This document shows, in pieces, positions 41,594 to 50,373 of a stretch of DNA of 64,000 nucleotides. The stretch's first letter is position 1. Every line of letters starts with the position of its first letter. The notes below the pieces were generated by a model that ran no database searches, had not been told where the DNA came from, and saw only the letters and a list, made by a program, of their open reading frames with translations. Source of the stretch: Lachnospiraceae bacterium (lineage in GTDB: Bacteria; Bacillota; Clostridia; Lachnospirales; Lachnospiraceae). The translations under genes were made by a program, and so were the position numbers. The DNA is taken from NCBI GenBank assembly GCA_024403455.1, contig JAKSRR010000015.1, forward strand, positions 1-64,000. The letters run 5' to 3'.

Positions 41594-42859
41594 TTGTTAG
41601 AGATTACAAGCAGGGAAGCCGAATCAGGCGCAAGAATTCTAGTTATTGGTGTTGGTGGCGCAGGTAACAATGCGGTCAACAGAATGATTGATGAGAATAT
41701 TCAGGGTGTTGAATACATTGGAGTAAATACCGATAAGCAGGCACTCCAGCTTTGCAAGGCTCCTACCTTAATTCAAATTGGTGAGAAACTTACCAAGGGT
41801 CTGGGCGCAGGTTCCATTCCTGAAGTTGGTATGAAAGCAGCAGAAGAGAGCGTTGATACATTAGCAGATGTAATGGACGGCGCAGATATGGTATTCGTTA
41901 CCGCAGGTATGGGTGGCGGTACCGGAACTGGTGCAGCTGCAGTTATTGCTAGAACTGCAAAGGAGATGGGTATCTTAACCGTAGCTGTTGTTACTACTCC
42001 TTTCGTATTTGAGCAGAAGCGTCGTATGGAATATGCAATGATGGGTATTGAAAGCCTTCGTGGCAATGTTGATACCTTGGTTGTTATCCCTAACGAGAAG
42101 CTTCTTGAAATTTTAGATCGTCGCATTTCCTTTAAGGAAGGCTTCAAGAAGGCAGACGAAGTTCTGCAGCAGGCAGTACAGGGTGTAACAGACTTGATTA
42201 ATGTTCCTGCAGACATTAACCTTGACTTCGCTGATGTTAAGACTGTTATGAAGGATAAGGGTGTAGCTCACGTTGGTATCGGTGTTGGTAAGGGCGATGA
42301 CAAGGCGTTAGAAGCTGTTAAGGCCGCTGTAGAAAGCCCGTTACTGGAAACCTCTATTACCGAAGCTTCCCATGTGCTTCTTAACATTACTGGTGATCTT
42401 TGCATGTATGATCCTGCAGTTGCAGCAGAGTACATTAAGGATATTACCGGAGATAATGCATTCGTTATCTTCGGTGCAAGAACGGATGAAACTATGACGG
42501 ATACCTGTGTGGTTACCATTATTGCTACTGGTATCGAGCAGCCTGTAACGGGATCTGTAAAGCTTAGCCCTGCATCTACGCTTCACAATATGCGTAGCAG
42601 ACAGAATGCAGATGCAGCCGGCGGACGTCCTTTAGTAGCAGCTGGTTCTACGATGCAGGCAGGTGCGCCTGGTATGGCTCCTGGATACAGACCACAGCCT
42701 CAGATGCCTCAGATGAATACCATGGGTGGTATGACACAGCAGTCTCGTCCCATGACTACAGGAACAACCAATATTCCTAGAGTAGCACCTACTACTTTTG
42801 CACCTAAGAAGCCGGAAGACAAGACCTATAGCATTCCCTCCTTCTTAAAGAATAACTAA
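41594..42859 (+). CDS. ftsZ: Cell division protein FtsZ
   Basis: Tubulin-like GTPase that forms the division ring. 421 residues: [14 protein letters not shown] (about 18-31), the tubulin signature [11 protein letters not shown] (about 104-114), NLDFADV, a Pro/Met/Gln/Gly-rich flexible linker (about 335-400) and the C-terminal peptide [10 protein letters not shown] that binds FtsA/SepF-type partners. The start is TTG behind GGAGGGAAA. No ftsA gene sits next to it; an FtsA-like gene is at 61210. Confidence 0.97.
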   Translation: MLEITSREAESGARILVIGVGGAGNNAVNRMIDENIQGVEYIGVNTDKQALQLCKAPTLIQIGEKLTKGLGAGSIPEVGMKAAEESVDTLADVMDGADMVFVTAGMGGGTGTGAAAVIARTAKEMGILTVAVVTTPFVFEQKRRMEYAMMGIESLRGNVDTLVVIPNEKLLEILDRRISFKEGFKKADEVLQQAVQGVTDLINVPADINLDFADVKTVMKDKGVAHVGIGVGKGDDKALEAVKAAVESPLLETSITEASHVLLNITGDLCMYDPAVAAEYIKDITGDNAFVIFGARTDETMTDTCVVTIIATGIEQPVTGSVKLSPASTLHNMRSRQNADAAGGRPLVAAGSTMQAGAPGMAPGYRPQPQMPQMNTMGGMTQQSRPMTTGTTNIPRVAPTTFAPKKPEDKTYSIPSFLKNN

Positions 42860-42890
42860 TATAAAGAAATTTCCAGAATTTCCTTTTTTT

Positions 42891-42926
42891 GGAGCCACGC
42901 CTAGTGCGTGGCTCCGTTTGTTGTTT
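42891..42926 (+). terminator. Terminator after ftsZ
   Basis: GGAGCCACGC and GCGTGGCTCC form a perfect 10-base stem around CTAGT, followed by the imperfect T-tract GTTTGTTGTTT, which also holds the -35 box of the next promoter. Confidence 0.85.
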
Positions 42927-42946
42927 ATAGGGAGATATAGTATAAT
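42918..42946 (+). promoter_or_regulatory. Promoter of deoB
   Basis: TTGTTG (42918-42923) and TATAAT (42941-42946) with 17 bases between them, 40 bases ahead of the deoB start. Confidence 0.65.
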
Positions 42947-42985
42947 AATCATGGATTTTTGTGCATTCCTAGAAGGGGGTCATAT

Positions 42986-44146
42986 ATGGGAAAAAGAGTC
43001 TTTTTAATGGTTCTAGATAGTGTTGGCATTGGTGCAGAACCAGATGCGAAGGAGTTTGGGGATGAGGGAACCAATACCCTGAAGAGTTGTTCTACCAGCG
43101 CGCATTTTGCTATGCCTAATATGCAGAAATTAGGTCTGTTTAATATTGATGGAGTGAAGGATTGGGCAGAAACTGTAGAAAGTCCGTCCGCAAGTATTGC
43201 TAGATTGCAGGAGAAGTCCATGGGAAAGGATACCACAGTAGGGCATTGGGAAATTGCTGGCTATGTATCCGAAAGACCGCTTCCGACCTACCCTGAAGGA
43301 TTTCCGAAGGAAGTGCTGGATGCGTTTTCAAAGGCAACCGGCCGAGGCGTTATTTGTAATAAACCATACTCTGGAACGGTGGTCATTAATGAATTTGGTG
43401 ATGAGCACGTTAAGACAGGGGACCTTATTGTTTATACTTCCGCTGATTCTGTATTTCAGATTGCTGCCCACGAAGAGGTGGTTCCTTTAGAAACATTATA
43501 TGAGTACTGCCGTATTGCCAGAAAGATTCTGGTAGGGGAGCATGGTGTAGGAAGAGTGATTGCCAGACCTTTTGTAGGTTCTGGGAATGGCAACTATACG
43601 CGTACATCGAATAGACATGATTTCTCTTTAGAGTGTCCAGGTACAACGATTCTTGACCAGGTGAAAGAGGCTGGGATGGAAGTCCTTTCTGTCGGTAAGA
43701 TTAAAGATATCTTTGTGGGACGAGGTATTACAGATTATGTGTACACAACTGGAAATGAAGATGGAATTAATAAGACCTTAGAGTATATGGATAGGGACTT
43801 TGAAGGACTATGTTTTATTAACCTGGTAGATTACGATATGCTGTATGGCCATCGTCGTGATGTAGAAGGTTATGCAAAGGCGCTTCGATATTTTGATGAC
43901 AGATTGCCTGAAATTTTAGGAAAACTTCGTGAGGACGACATTCTCATGATTACAGCCGATCATGGATGTGACCCAGCCTATACGGCAACAACGGATCACA
44001 CCCGCGAATATATTCCCCTGGTGATGACGGGAAAGAACGTGACGCCGGTAAACTACGGAACAAGAAATGGTTTTGGAGATATTGGAGCCACTGTACTAAA
44101 ATATCTTGGCATTGAAAGCCAGATTACGGGCACTAGCCTTCTCTAG
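42986..44146 (+). CDS. deoB: Phosphopentomutase
   Basis: Converts (deoxy)ribose-1-phosphate and (deoxy)ribose-5-phosphate in nucleoside breakdown. 386 residues of the alkaline-phosphatase superfamily: metal site and active region LDSVGIGAEPDA (about 10-21), GHWEIAG, NLVDYDMLYGHRRD (about 278-291) and TADHGCDP (about 322-329). ATG 42986 follows GAAGGGGG. No other nucleoside salvage genes are adjacent. Confidence 0.95.
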   Translation: MGKRVFLMVLDSVGIGAEPDAKEFGDEGTNTLKSCSTSAHFAMPNMQKLGLFNIDGVKDWAETVESPSASIARLQEKSMGKDTTVGHWEIAGYVSERPLPTYPEGFPKEVLDAFSKATGRGVICNKPYSGTVVINEFGDEHVKTGDLIVYTSADSVFQIAAHEEVVPLETLYEYCRIARKILVGEHGVGRVIARPFVGSGNGNYTRTSNRHDFSLECPGTTILDQVKEAGMEVLSVGKIKDIFVGRGITDYVYTTGNEDGINKTLEYMDRDFEGLCFINLVDYDMLYGHRRDVEGYAKALRYFDDRLPEILGKLREDDILMITADHGCDPAYTATTDHTREYIPLVMTGKNVTPVNYGTRNGFGDIGATVLKYLGIESQITGTSLL

Positions 44147-44193
44147 AGATAGAAATACGAACTTAGATAATAAATGAAACGAGGAAAGTAACA

Positions 44194-45786
44194 GTGAATT
44201 TAGCAGAAGAAATCAACCGCCGCAGAACCTTTGCCATCATCTCTCACCCAGATGCTGGTAAAACAACACTAACGGAAAAATTCTTATTATACGGTGGAGC
44301 TATCAATCTGGCCGGTTCGGTAAAAGGAAAAGCGACAGCGAGACATGCTGTTTCTGACTGGATGGAAATCGAGAAGGAGCGTGGTATTTCCGTAACCAGT
44401 TCTGTTTTACAGTTTGAGTATGATGGATTCTGCATTAATATTTTGGACACCCCTGGACACCAGGATTTCTCTGAGGATACCTATCGTACACTGATGGCAG
44501 CGGACTCTGCAGTCATGGTAATTGATGCTAGTAAAGGTGTGGAGGCGCAGACTAGAAAGTTATTTAAAGTTTGTGGTATGCGTGGAATTCCCATTTTTAC
44601 ATTCATCAACAAGATGGACCGTGATGCCAACGATACTTTTGATTTGCTGGATGAGATTGAGAAGGAACTGGGGATTGAAACCTGTCCAGTAAACTGGCCC
44701 ATTGGTTCTGGTAAAAAATTTAAAGGTGTATATAGCCGAAAGAATGATTGCATCATTACCTTCGAAGATACAGAAAAGGGTACCAAAGAAGGCGAACGTC
44801 ATGAGATTCCAATGTCAGATGATGCAGCGGTACTTGCTGCCATTGGGCAGGACGCCAAGGACAAGTTAGAGGAAGAACTGGAATTATTAGAAGCGGGTGC
44901 TGAGTTTGATATTAAGGATGTGCAAGCCGGAAAATTAACGCCTGTATTCTTTGGCTCGGCGTTAACTAACTTTGGCGTGGAAGTTTTCTTACAGCATTTC
45001 CTGGAAATGACGACAACACCACTTCCTAGAAAATCAGATCAGGGAATTATCGATCCTGTTGACAATCCTTTCTCGGCATTTGTGTTTAAAATTCAGGCAA
45101 ATATGAATAAGGCGCATCGAGATCGTATCGCATTTATGCGTATCTGCTCTGGACATTTTGATGCAACCAAGGAAGTAAAGCATGTACAGGGAAATAAAAC
45201 CATGCGACTATTGCAGCCACAGCAGATTATGGCGAATGAGCGAAAAGTGCTAGAGGAGGCATATGCCGGGGATATCATTGGTGTATTTGATCCGGGCATC
45301 TTCTCGATTGGCGATACCATTTGTGCACCATCTGAAAAAATGGTATACGAAGGCATTCCGACCTTCGCTCCGGAGCATTTTGCAAGAGTGCGTCAGGTAG
45401 ATACCATGAAGCGTAAGCAGTTTGTAAAAGGTATCAATCAGATCGCTCAGGAAGGTGCGATTCAGATCTTCCAGGAAGTTGCTTCTGGTATGGAAGAAAT
45501 CATTGTAGGCGTTGTAGGTGTACTGCAGTTTGATGTGCTTCGCTATCGTCTGGAAAATGAATACAACGTTGAAATTCGTATGGAGCCTCTTCCTTACGAA
45601 CATATTCGATGGATTGAGAATAAGGATGAGGTAGATATTAAGAAATTGTCCGGAACCTCAGATATGAAGAAGGTACAGGATCTTAAGGGAAATCCTCTGC
45701 TTCTCTTTGTCAATGCTTGGAGTGTGGGCATGACGGTAGAGAGAAACCCAGGCCTTGTGCTTTCGGAGTTTGGAAGAAATAATTAG
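44194..45786 (+). CDS. prfC: Peptide chain release factor 3
   Basis: GTPase that recycles RF1/RF2 from the ribosome. 530 residues: P-loop SHPDAGKTTLTE (about 17-28), DTPGHQDFSEDTY (about 87-99), NKMDRD (about 141-146), then the domains II and III found in RF3. Typical length. The start is GTG behind GAGGAAAG. The gene after it begins 6 bases downstream. Confidence 0.96.
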   Translation: MNLAEEINRRRTFAIISHPDAGKTTLTEKFLLYGGAINLAGSVKGKATARHAVSDWMEIEKERGISVTSSVLQFEYDGFCINILDTPGHQDFSEDTYRTLMAADSAVMVIDASKGVEAQTRKLFKVCGMRGIPIFTFINKMDRDANDTFDLLDEIEKELGIETCPVNWPIGSGKKFKGVYSRKNDCIITFEDTEKGTKEGERHEIPMSDDAAVLAAIGQDAKDKLEEELELLEAGAEFDIKDVQAGKLTPVFFGSALTNFGVEVFLQHFLEMTTTPLPRKSDQGIIDPVDNPFSAFVFKIQANMNKAHRDRIAFMRICSGHFDATKEVKHVQGNKTMRLLQPQQIMANERKVLEEAYAGDIIGVFDPGIFSIGDTICAPSEKMVYEGIPTFAPEHFARVRQVDTMKRKQFVKGINQIAQEGAIQIFQEVASGMEEIIVGVVGVLQFDVLRYRLENEYNVEIRMEPLPYEHIRWIENKDEVDIKKLSGTSDMKKVQDLKGNPLLLFVNAWSVGMTVERNPGLVLSEFGRNN

Positions 45787-45792
45787 TCACCT

Positions 45793-47046
45793 ATGAAAAA
45801 ACATCCCAGAATGGAAAAGAAATATATCTTTCCCTGCGTACTTCTTACGCTGGTATTAACCGCTTGTGGGGGAAAAGCAGAGAGAGCGCAGGTAGAAAAT
45901 CTGCCGACAGAGGACACCTATGTATCTTCTTCCTATGTGACAGGATATGCGGCCCCATCGGTCGAGAAAGAATCTGTGGAAACGTCGGAGAAAGAGTCGG
46001 AGACTGCGCCGTCCTGGTATACAGAAGACGCTATTTTGGATGCGATGACACAGCAGGAGGGCCGTTATCATTTTGACAAGATGCAGCCTTCTTTGCACAG
46101 ATTGTACGCTGAGATATATTTGATTCTTATGAACCAGGGTGAGAAGGTGATTATTTCTACGCATTCGGCAGATGAGCTTTCCTATGCCTTTCAGTGCGTC
46201 TATAATGACCATCCGGAAATCTTTTGGATTGATGGCTATAAGTATATTCGAAGGACGCATGGGAGTCGGGAGTTTGATTTTGCATTCACAGGAAATTATA
46301 TCTACGATTTGACGGAGGTTGCATCCTTTCAGTTTCAAATTAGCAATTATGTATCCCGGGCAACGGTAGGATTGCAGCTGGCTTCCGATTATGAGAAGGT
46401 AAAACATGTATACGAATACGTGATTACCCATACGGAATATAAACTATCTTCTAAAGATAATCAGACGATCCTTTCGACAATGCTTTATGGAGAGAGTGTT
46501 TGTCAGGGATATGCCAAAACGGTGCAATATCTGTTAAATTATTTGGATGTGCCGACTACGATGGTGATTGGTACCAATGGGGATGGAGAAGGACATGCAT
46601 GGAATCTAGCCTGCGTAGATGGCAGTTACTATTACATTGATGCCACCTGGGGGGATGCCAGCTATGGGAGCAATCGTATCTTTGGCTCCAACCAGCCGTC
46701 TATTAATTATGATTATCTGAATATCACTACCCAGGAACTGGGAATTAATCATAATATTAATGCCATTGTGCCGCTACCTATGTGTGTTGCCATGGAAAGC
46801 AACTATTACGTCAAAGAGGGACTGTATTTTACATCCTACAGCGGTGCTGCCATTAATATGGCTTTTGAAAATGCCTACAACAGGCGTGAGAAATACATTA
46901 CACTGAAGGCTTCCGATGCCAGTGTTTATGAGTCTATGCGCTATGAACTTTTGGAGAGACAGGCGATTTTTGGATATTTGCGTGGCCGTGATACTGTGAC
47001 TTATATGGAGAATCCAATCAACCTTACGCTGACATTTTGGTTGTAG
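45793..47046 (+). CDS. Lipoprotein with transglutaminase-like protease domain
   Basis: 417 residues. N-terminal lipoprotein signal with lipobox LTAC (Cys about 25), a Ser/Glu/Thr-rich spacer, and a transglutaminase-like core: Cys in GESVCQGYA (about 238), His in EGHAWNLA (about 275), Asp in YYIDATWGD (about 290). Such surface proteins act as cysteine peptidases or cross-linkers of unknown substrate. The start codon at 45793 has only a weak ribosome site and the gene follows prfC by 6 bases, so coupling is likely. Confidence 0.82.
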   Translation: MKKHPRMEKKYIFPCVLLTLVLTACGGKAERAQVENLPTEDTYVSSSYVTGYAAPSVEKESVETSEKESETAPSWYTEDAILDAMTQQEGRYHFDKMQPSLHRLYAEIYLILMNQGEKVIISTHSADELSYAFQCVYNDHPEIFWIDGYKYIRRTHGSREFDFAFTGNYIYDLTEVASFQFQISNYVSRATVGLQLASDYEKVKHVYEYVITHTEYKLSSKDNQTILSTMLYGESVCQGYAKTVQYLLNYLDVPTTMVIGTNGDGEGHAWNLACVDGSYYYIDATWGDASYGSNRIFGSNQPSINYDYLNITTQELGINHNINAIVPLPMCVAMESNYYVKEGLYFTSYSGAAINMAFENAYNRREKYITLKASDASVYESMRYELLERQAIFGYLRGRDTVTYMENPINLTLTFWL

Positions 47047-47063
47047 GAAAAAAATGGCAGAAA

Positions 47064-47072
47064 TGATATAAT
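47064..47072 (+). promoter_or_regulatory. Extended -10 promoter of the asp23-nusB operon
   Basis: TG-A-TATAAT, an extended -10 box, 41 bases before the start codon, with no good -35 at standard spacing. A GTTTTC-like hairpin (TTTTCTTCGAAAA, 47085-47097) lies between it and the ribosome site. Confidence 0.55.
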
Positions 47073-47112
47073 AATTTATAATATTTTTCTTCGAAAACCA
47101 AAGGAGAATTTT

Positions 47113-47487
47113 ATGGATAATAAGAGAAAGATTCAGTCTAAAGATGTTCGTGGTACCATTGCGATTGCAGATGATGTGGTTGCAATGATTGCTTCTCTTG
47201 CTGCTACTGAGGTAGAAGGTGTTAGTGCGCTCGTTGGTAATATTACGAACGAATTAATGAGCAAGGTTGGTATGAAGAAACTTACCAAGGGTGTGAAGGT
47301 GGATATTCAGGAAAATCAGGTAGCTATCCGTCTTACCATTGTTGTAGGTTTTGGTTATAATATCCCTTCCGTTTGCAGTAAGGTACAGGAAAAAGTTAAG
47401 ACTGCTATTGAGAATATGACGGGATTAGATGTGACAGATGTGAATATTCGCATTGCCAACGTTCGTGTTGGGAAGGGGAATGCATAA
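47113..47487 (+). CDS. Asp23/Gls24 family protein
   Basis: 124 residues, the Asp23 (alkaline shock / YloU-like) fold: GTIAIADDVVAMIASLAATEVEG near the start (about 10-32), VDIQENQVAIRLTIVVGFGYNIPSV in the middle and VNIRIANV at the end. In Firmicutes a copy lies just before nusB, as here. Probably membrane-near envelope homeostasis. RBS AAAGGAGAA. Confidence 0.92.
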   Translation: MDNKRKIQSKDVRGTIAIADDVVAMIASLAATEVEGVSALVGNITNELMSKVGMKKLTKGVKVDIQENQVAIRLTIVVGFGYNIPSVCSKVQEKVKTAIENMTGLDVTDVNIRIANVRVGKGNA

Positions 47488-48002
47488 TGACAGCACACAG
47501 TAAACGAGTACAGGTTTTTAAAGTCCTGTTTGAGACAGAGTTTCATGAGATTCCGGATATGGAAAGACAGTGTGAACTGTTCTTTGATACGGTTGGAGTT
47601 TCTGATGAATTAGAAGAAGTGCGTCGGGAAATCTATCGTCTGGAAAAGCAGAGAGGAACCAAAGGTGTTAGAGCACTTTTGGATGACTGCTATGACAGAG
47701 AGAAGGAACTGATTGAGAAAGATAAGGAAAGCCAGGACGAGACTCTGCAAAGAGTTTCTAGCATTATGGAACTGCTTCCGGAAATCGATCGCGTTCTTTC
47801 TGAGAAGACAGATGGATGGGACCTGGATCGTATGGGTAAAGTGGAGTTAACCATTCTTCGTCTTGCAACCTATGAGATTCTTTATGACGATAGTATTGAT
47901 ACTGCAGTTTCCATTAATGAAGCGGTGGAAATCGCAAAAGAGTACGGAGCAGAAGAGTCTTATTCTTTCGTAAATGGAGTTCTTGCAAAGATTGCAGGCT
48001 AA
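47487..48002 (+). CDS. nusB: Transcription antitermination factor NusB
   Basis: 171 residues, helical; binds boxA RNA with S10 to aid rRNA transcription. It ends with the conserved LRLATYEILYDDSIDTAVSINEAVEIAKEYG-type segment (about 125-155) and FVNGVLAKIA. It is about 30 residues longer than E. coli NusB, mainly in the middle. The start codon overlaps the asp23 stop, and its stop overlaps the xseA start. Confidence 0.93.
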   Translation: MTAHSKRVQVFKVLFETEFHEIPDMERQCELFFDTVGVSDELEEVRREIYRLEKQRGTKGVRALLDDCYDREKELIEKDKESQDETLQRVSSIMELLPEIDRVLSEKTDGWDLDRMGKVELTILRLATYEILYDDSIDTAVSINEAVEIAKEYGAEESYSFVNGVLAKIAG

Positions 48003-49219
48003 TGAATAAAAATGTCTATACGGTTACGCAGGTAACCAATTACATTGCAAATATGTTTTCTCAGGAGCCCTTCCTGGGGAATGTTTCTGTCCGGGGTGAA
48101 CTTTCTAATGTTAAGTATCACAGCTCCGGACATGTTTATTTTACGCTGAAAGAAGGAACTACCCAGATTACGGGTGCGATGTGGAAGAGTAGTGCCCAGC
48201 GACTGAAAACCAGACTAAAGGATGGTATGGAGGTTGTTGTAAGGGGCAAGATAGAGGTGTATCCGGCGTATGGTTCCTACCAGTTGTATGCGGCGTCTAT
48301 TGATGCGGAAGAAGAAAGCAAAGGAAAACTCTTTGAAGCCTTTGAGAGACTCAAAGAGCAGTTAGAAGAGGAAGGGCTGTTTGCACCGGAATATAAACAG
48401 CCTATCCCGCATTATATTAAGAGACTGGGAGTAGTGACTGCTTCCACCGGAGCGGGAATTAGAGATATCATTACCGTTTCCAAGCGAAGAAATCCGGCTA
48501 TCCAGATTTTGCTTTACCCGGCTATTGTGCAGGGAGAGGAAGCGCCTACCAGTATTGTGAAAGGGATTGAAGCCCTAACAAAAGCAAAAGTAGATACGAT
48601 GATTGTAGGCCGTGGTGGCGGATCCTTCGAAGATCTGAATGGATTCAATGCAGAGATGGTGGCCAGAGCTGTATTTGACTGCCCTATACCGATCATTTCC
48701 GCAGTGGGACATGAGACAGATTTCACAATCATTGATTTTGTATCTGATTTGCGAGCAGCAACACCTTCTGCGGCAGCGGAACTGGCGGTGGATGATGTGT
48801 CGTTTTTATATGATACGGTGCAACAAAGCCGAAGAAGGTTAGATAGGGCGATGGAGGGGGTACTTCGAAATGCCAGACGGCAGCTGGAAGTAGCAAAGAT
48901 GCAATTGGAACGCCTCTCGCCGGAGAATAGACTGAGTGAAAAACGTATGCGCCTGATGCAGCTAGAAGAGAGGCTAGTTCGTGGTATGCAGGAGAATATC
49001 CTGCACAGACGACATAGTATATCCATTTACGCAGAAAGGCTGAAAGGCTTATCGCCGTTAGAAAAATTGTCCAAGGGTTATGGACATGTGGAGAAGGCGG
49101 AAGGGAAGAGTGTAAAGCACATTAAAGATGTGCAGAAGGATGATGCATTACAAATCTTTGTGCAGGATGGATGTATCCAGGCAACGGTAGTAGGCACAAA
49201 GTCCATGCAGTTTGAATAA
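48002..49219 (+). CDS. xseA: Exodeoxyribonuclease VII large subunit
   Basis: 405 residues: N-terminal OB fold (VYTVTQVTNYIANMF, then GNVSVRGELSN), core with GVVTASTGAGIRDI (about 140-153), GRGGGSFEDL (about 203-212), and a coiled-coil C-terminus that holds the small subunits. Degrades single-stranded DNA. Overlaps nusB by the TAATG junction. Confidence 0.96.
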   Translation: MNKNVYTVTQVTNYIANMFSQEPFLGNVSVRGELSNVKYHSSGHVYFTLKEGTTQITGAMWKSSAQRLKTRLKDGMEVVVRGKIEVYPAYGSYQLYAASIDAEEESKGKLFEAFERLKEQLEEEGLFAPEYKQPIPHYIKRLGVVTASTGAGIRDIITVSKRRNPAIQILLYPAIVQGEEAPTSIVKGIEALTKAKVDTMIVGRGGGSFEDLNGFNAEMVARAVFDCPIPIISAVGHETDFTIIDFVSDLRAATPSAAAELAVDDVSFLYDTVQQSRRRLDRAMEGVLRNARRQLEVAKMQLERLSPENRLSEKRMRLMQLEERLVRGMQENILHRRHSISIYAERLKGLSPLEKLSKGYGHVEKAEGKSVKHIKDVQKDDALQIFVQDGCIQATVVGTKSMQFE

Positions 49220-49236
49220 GGATGCAGAGGAAGAGT

Positions 49237-49461
49237 ATGGCAAAGAAAGAAGAAAAGAAACTTACGTTGGAAGAAAAGCTGGGGGCACTAGAGGAAACAA
49301 TCAAAGGGCTGGAGGCAGAGGATGTGTCTCTAGAGGATTCCTTTTCTTTGTATCAGAAGGGGATGAACTTGTTAAAGGATTGTAATGCAGAGATTGATTA
49401 TGTAGAAAAACAGGTGCAGATATTAAATGAGCAGGGAGAAACAATCGGTGAGTTACAGTGA
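49237..49461 (+). CDS. xseB: Exodeoxyribonuclease VII small subunit
   Basis: 74 residues, helical hairpin: LTLEEKLGALEETIKGLEAE and VSLEDSFSLYQKGMNLLKDC are typical of XseB. ATG 49237 follows GAGGAAGAG closely; an upstream ATG at 49222 lacks a site. It overlaps the polyprenyl synthase gene. Confidence 0.93.
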   Translation: MAKKEEKKLTLEEKLGALEETIKGLEAEDVSLEDSFSLYQKGMNLLKDCNAEIDYVEKQVQILNEQGETIGELQ

Positions 49462-50359
49462 TTTATTAGCATCGAAAACAGAGGAAACATTATCCATTGT
49501 GTCTTCGTTTCTGCCGAAAGAGGAAGGCTATCAAAAGACGGTCTTAGAAGCTATGAACTACAGCTTTCAGGCCGGAGGCAAGCGCCTGCGACCGTTAATT
49601 ATGCTCGAGACATATCGTCTTTTTGGCGGTAAGGGAAAAGTGATAGAACCATTTATGGCTGCCTTAGAGATGATTCATAATTATTCGCTGGTTCATGATG
49701 ATTTGCCGGAGATGGACAATGATTTACTCCGAAGGGGAAAGCCGACAACCCATGCAGTGTATGGACCTGGGATGGCGGTTCTTGCTGGAGATGGTCTGTT
49801 AAATTATGCGTTTGAGACGGCAATTTCTGCTTTTGATGTAGCAGAGGAAGAAGAACGTCTGTGGTGTATTGAAGCATTAAAGATTTTGTCCAAAAAAGCA
49901 GGAATCTATGGCATGATTGGTGGTCAGACGCTGGATGTGGAAGCGGATGAAAAAGAACTTGCATTATCTGAAGAAGCCATTGATTTTATAAATGCACACA
50001 AGACGGCAGCGCTTTTAGAAGCAGCTTTTATGATTGGCGGTATTCTGGCTGGTGCAAAATCCGAAGAAGTACAGATACTAGAGACCATCGGATATGATTT
50101 AGGAATCGCATTTCAGCTGCAGGACGATTTACTGGATGTGGAGAGTACCACGGAGGAGTTAGGAAAACCAGTCGGCAGTGATGAGCGAAATGGAAAGAGA
50201 ACGTATCTTGCACTAAAGGGAAAAGAGGAAACTGATAAACGACAGAAAGCACTTTCTAAGGAAGCGGCAGAGTATATGAAGTCTCTTTATGCAAAGATGG
50301 GAAAAGAAGATTTGTTTTTGGTTTCTTTGATACAGGAACTGGTGATGAGAAGAAAATAA
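49427..50359 (+). CDS. ispA: Polyprenyl synthetase, farnesyl/geranyl diphosphate synthase
   Basis: About 305 residues; condenses isopentenyl diphosphate units. It has the first Asp-rich motif DDLPEMDND (about 90-98), GGKRLRPL, GGQTLDVE, and the second motif QLQDDLLDVE (about 229-238). Start uncertain: ATG 49427 lies inside xseB; GTG 49448 (VSYSDLLAS), behind AGGGAG, fits family length better. It precedes dxs, as is common in Firmicutes. Confidence 0.92.
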   Translation: MSREKQSVSYSDLLASKTEETLSIVSSFLPKEEGYQKTVLEAMNYSFQAGGKRLRPLIMLETYRLFGGKGKVIEPFMAALEMIHNYSLVHDDLPEMDNDLLRRGKPTTHAVYGPGMAVLAGDGLLNYAFETAISAFDVAEEEERLWCIEALKILSKKAGIYGMIGGQTLDVEADEKELALSEEAIDFINAHKTAALLEAAFMIGGILAGAKSEEVQILETIGYDLGIAFQLQDDLLDVESTTEELGKPVGSDERNGKRTYLALKGKEETDKRQKALSKEAAEYMKSLYAKMGKEDLFLVSLIQELVMRRK

Positions 50360-50373
50360 ACCAGGGTGAAACT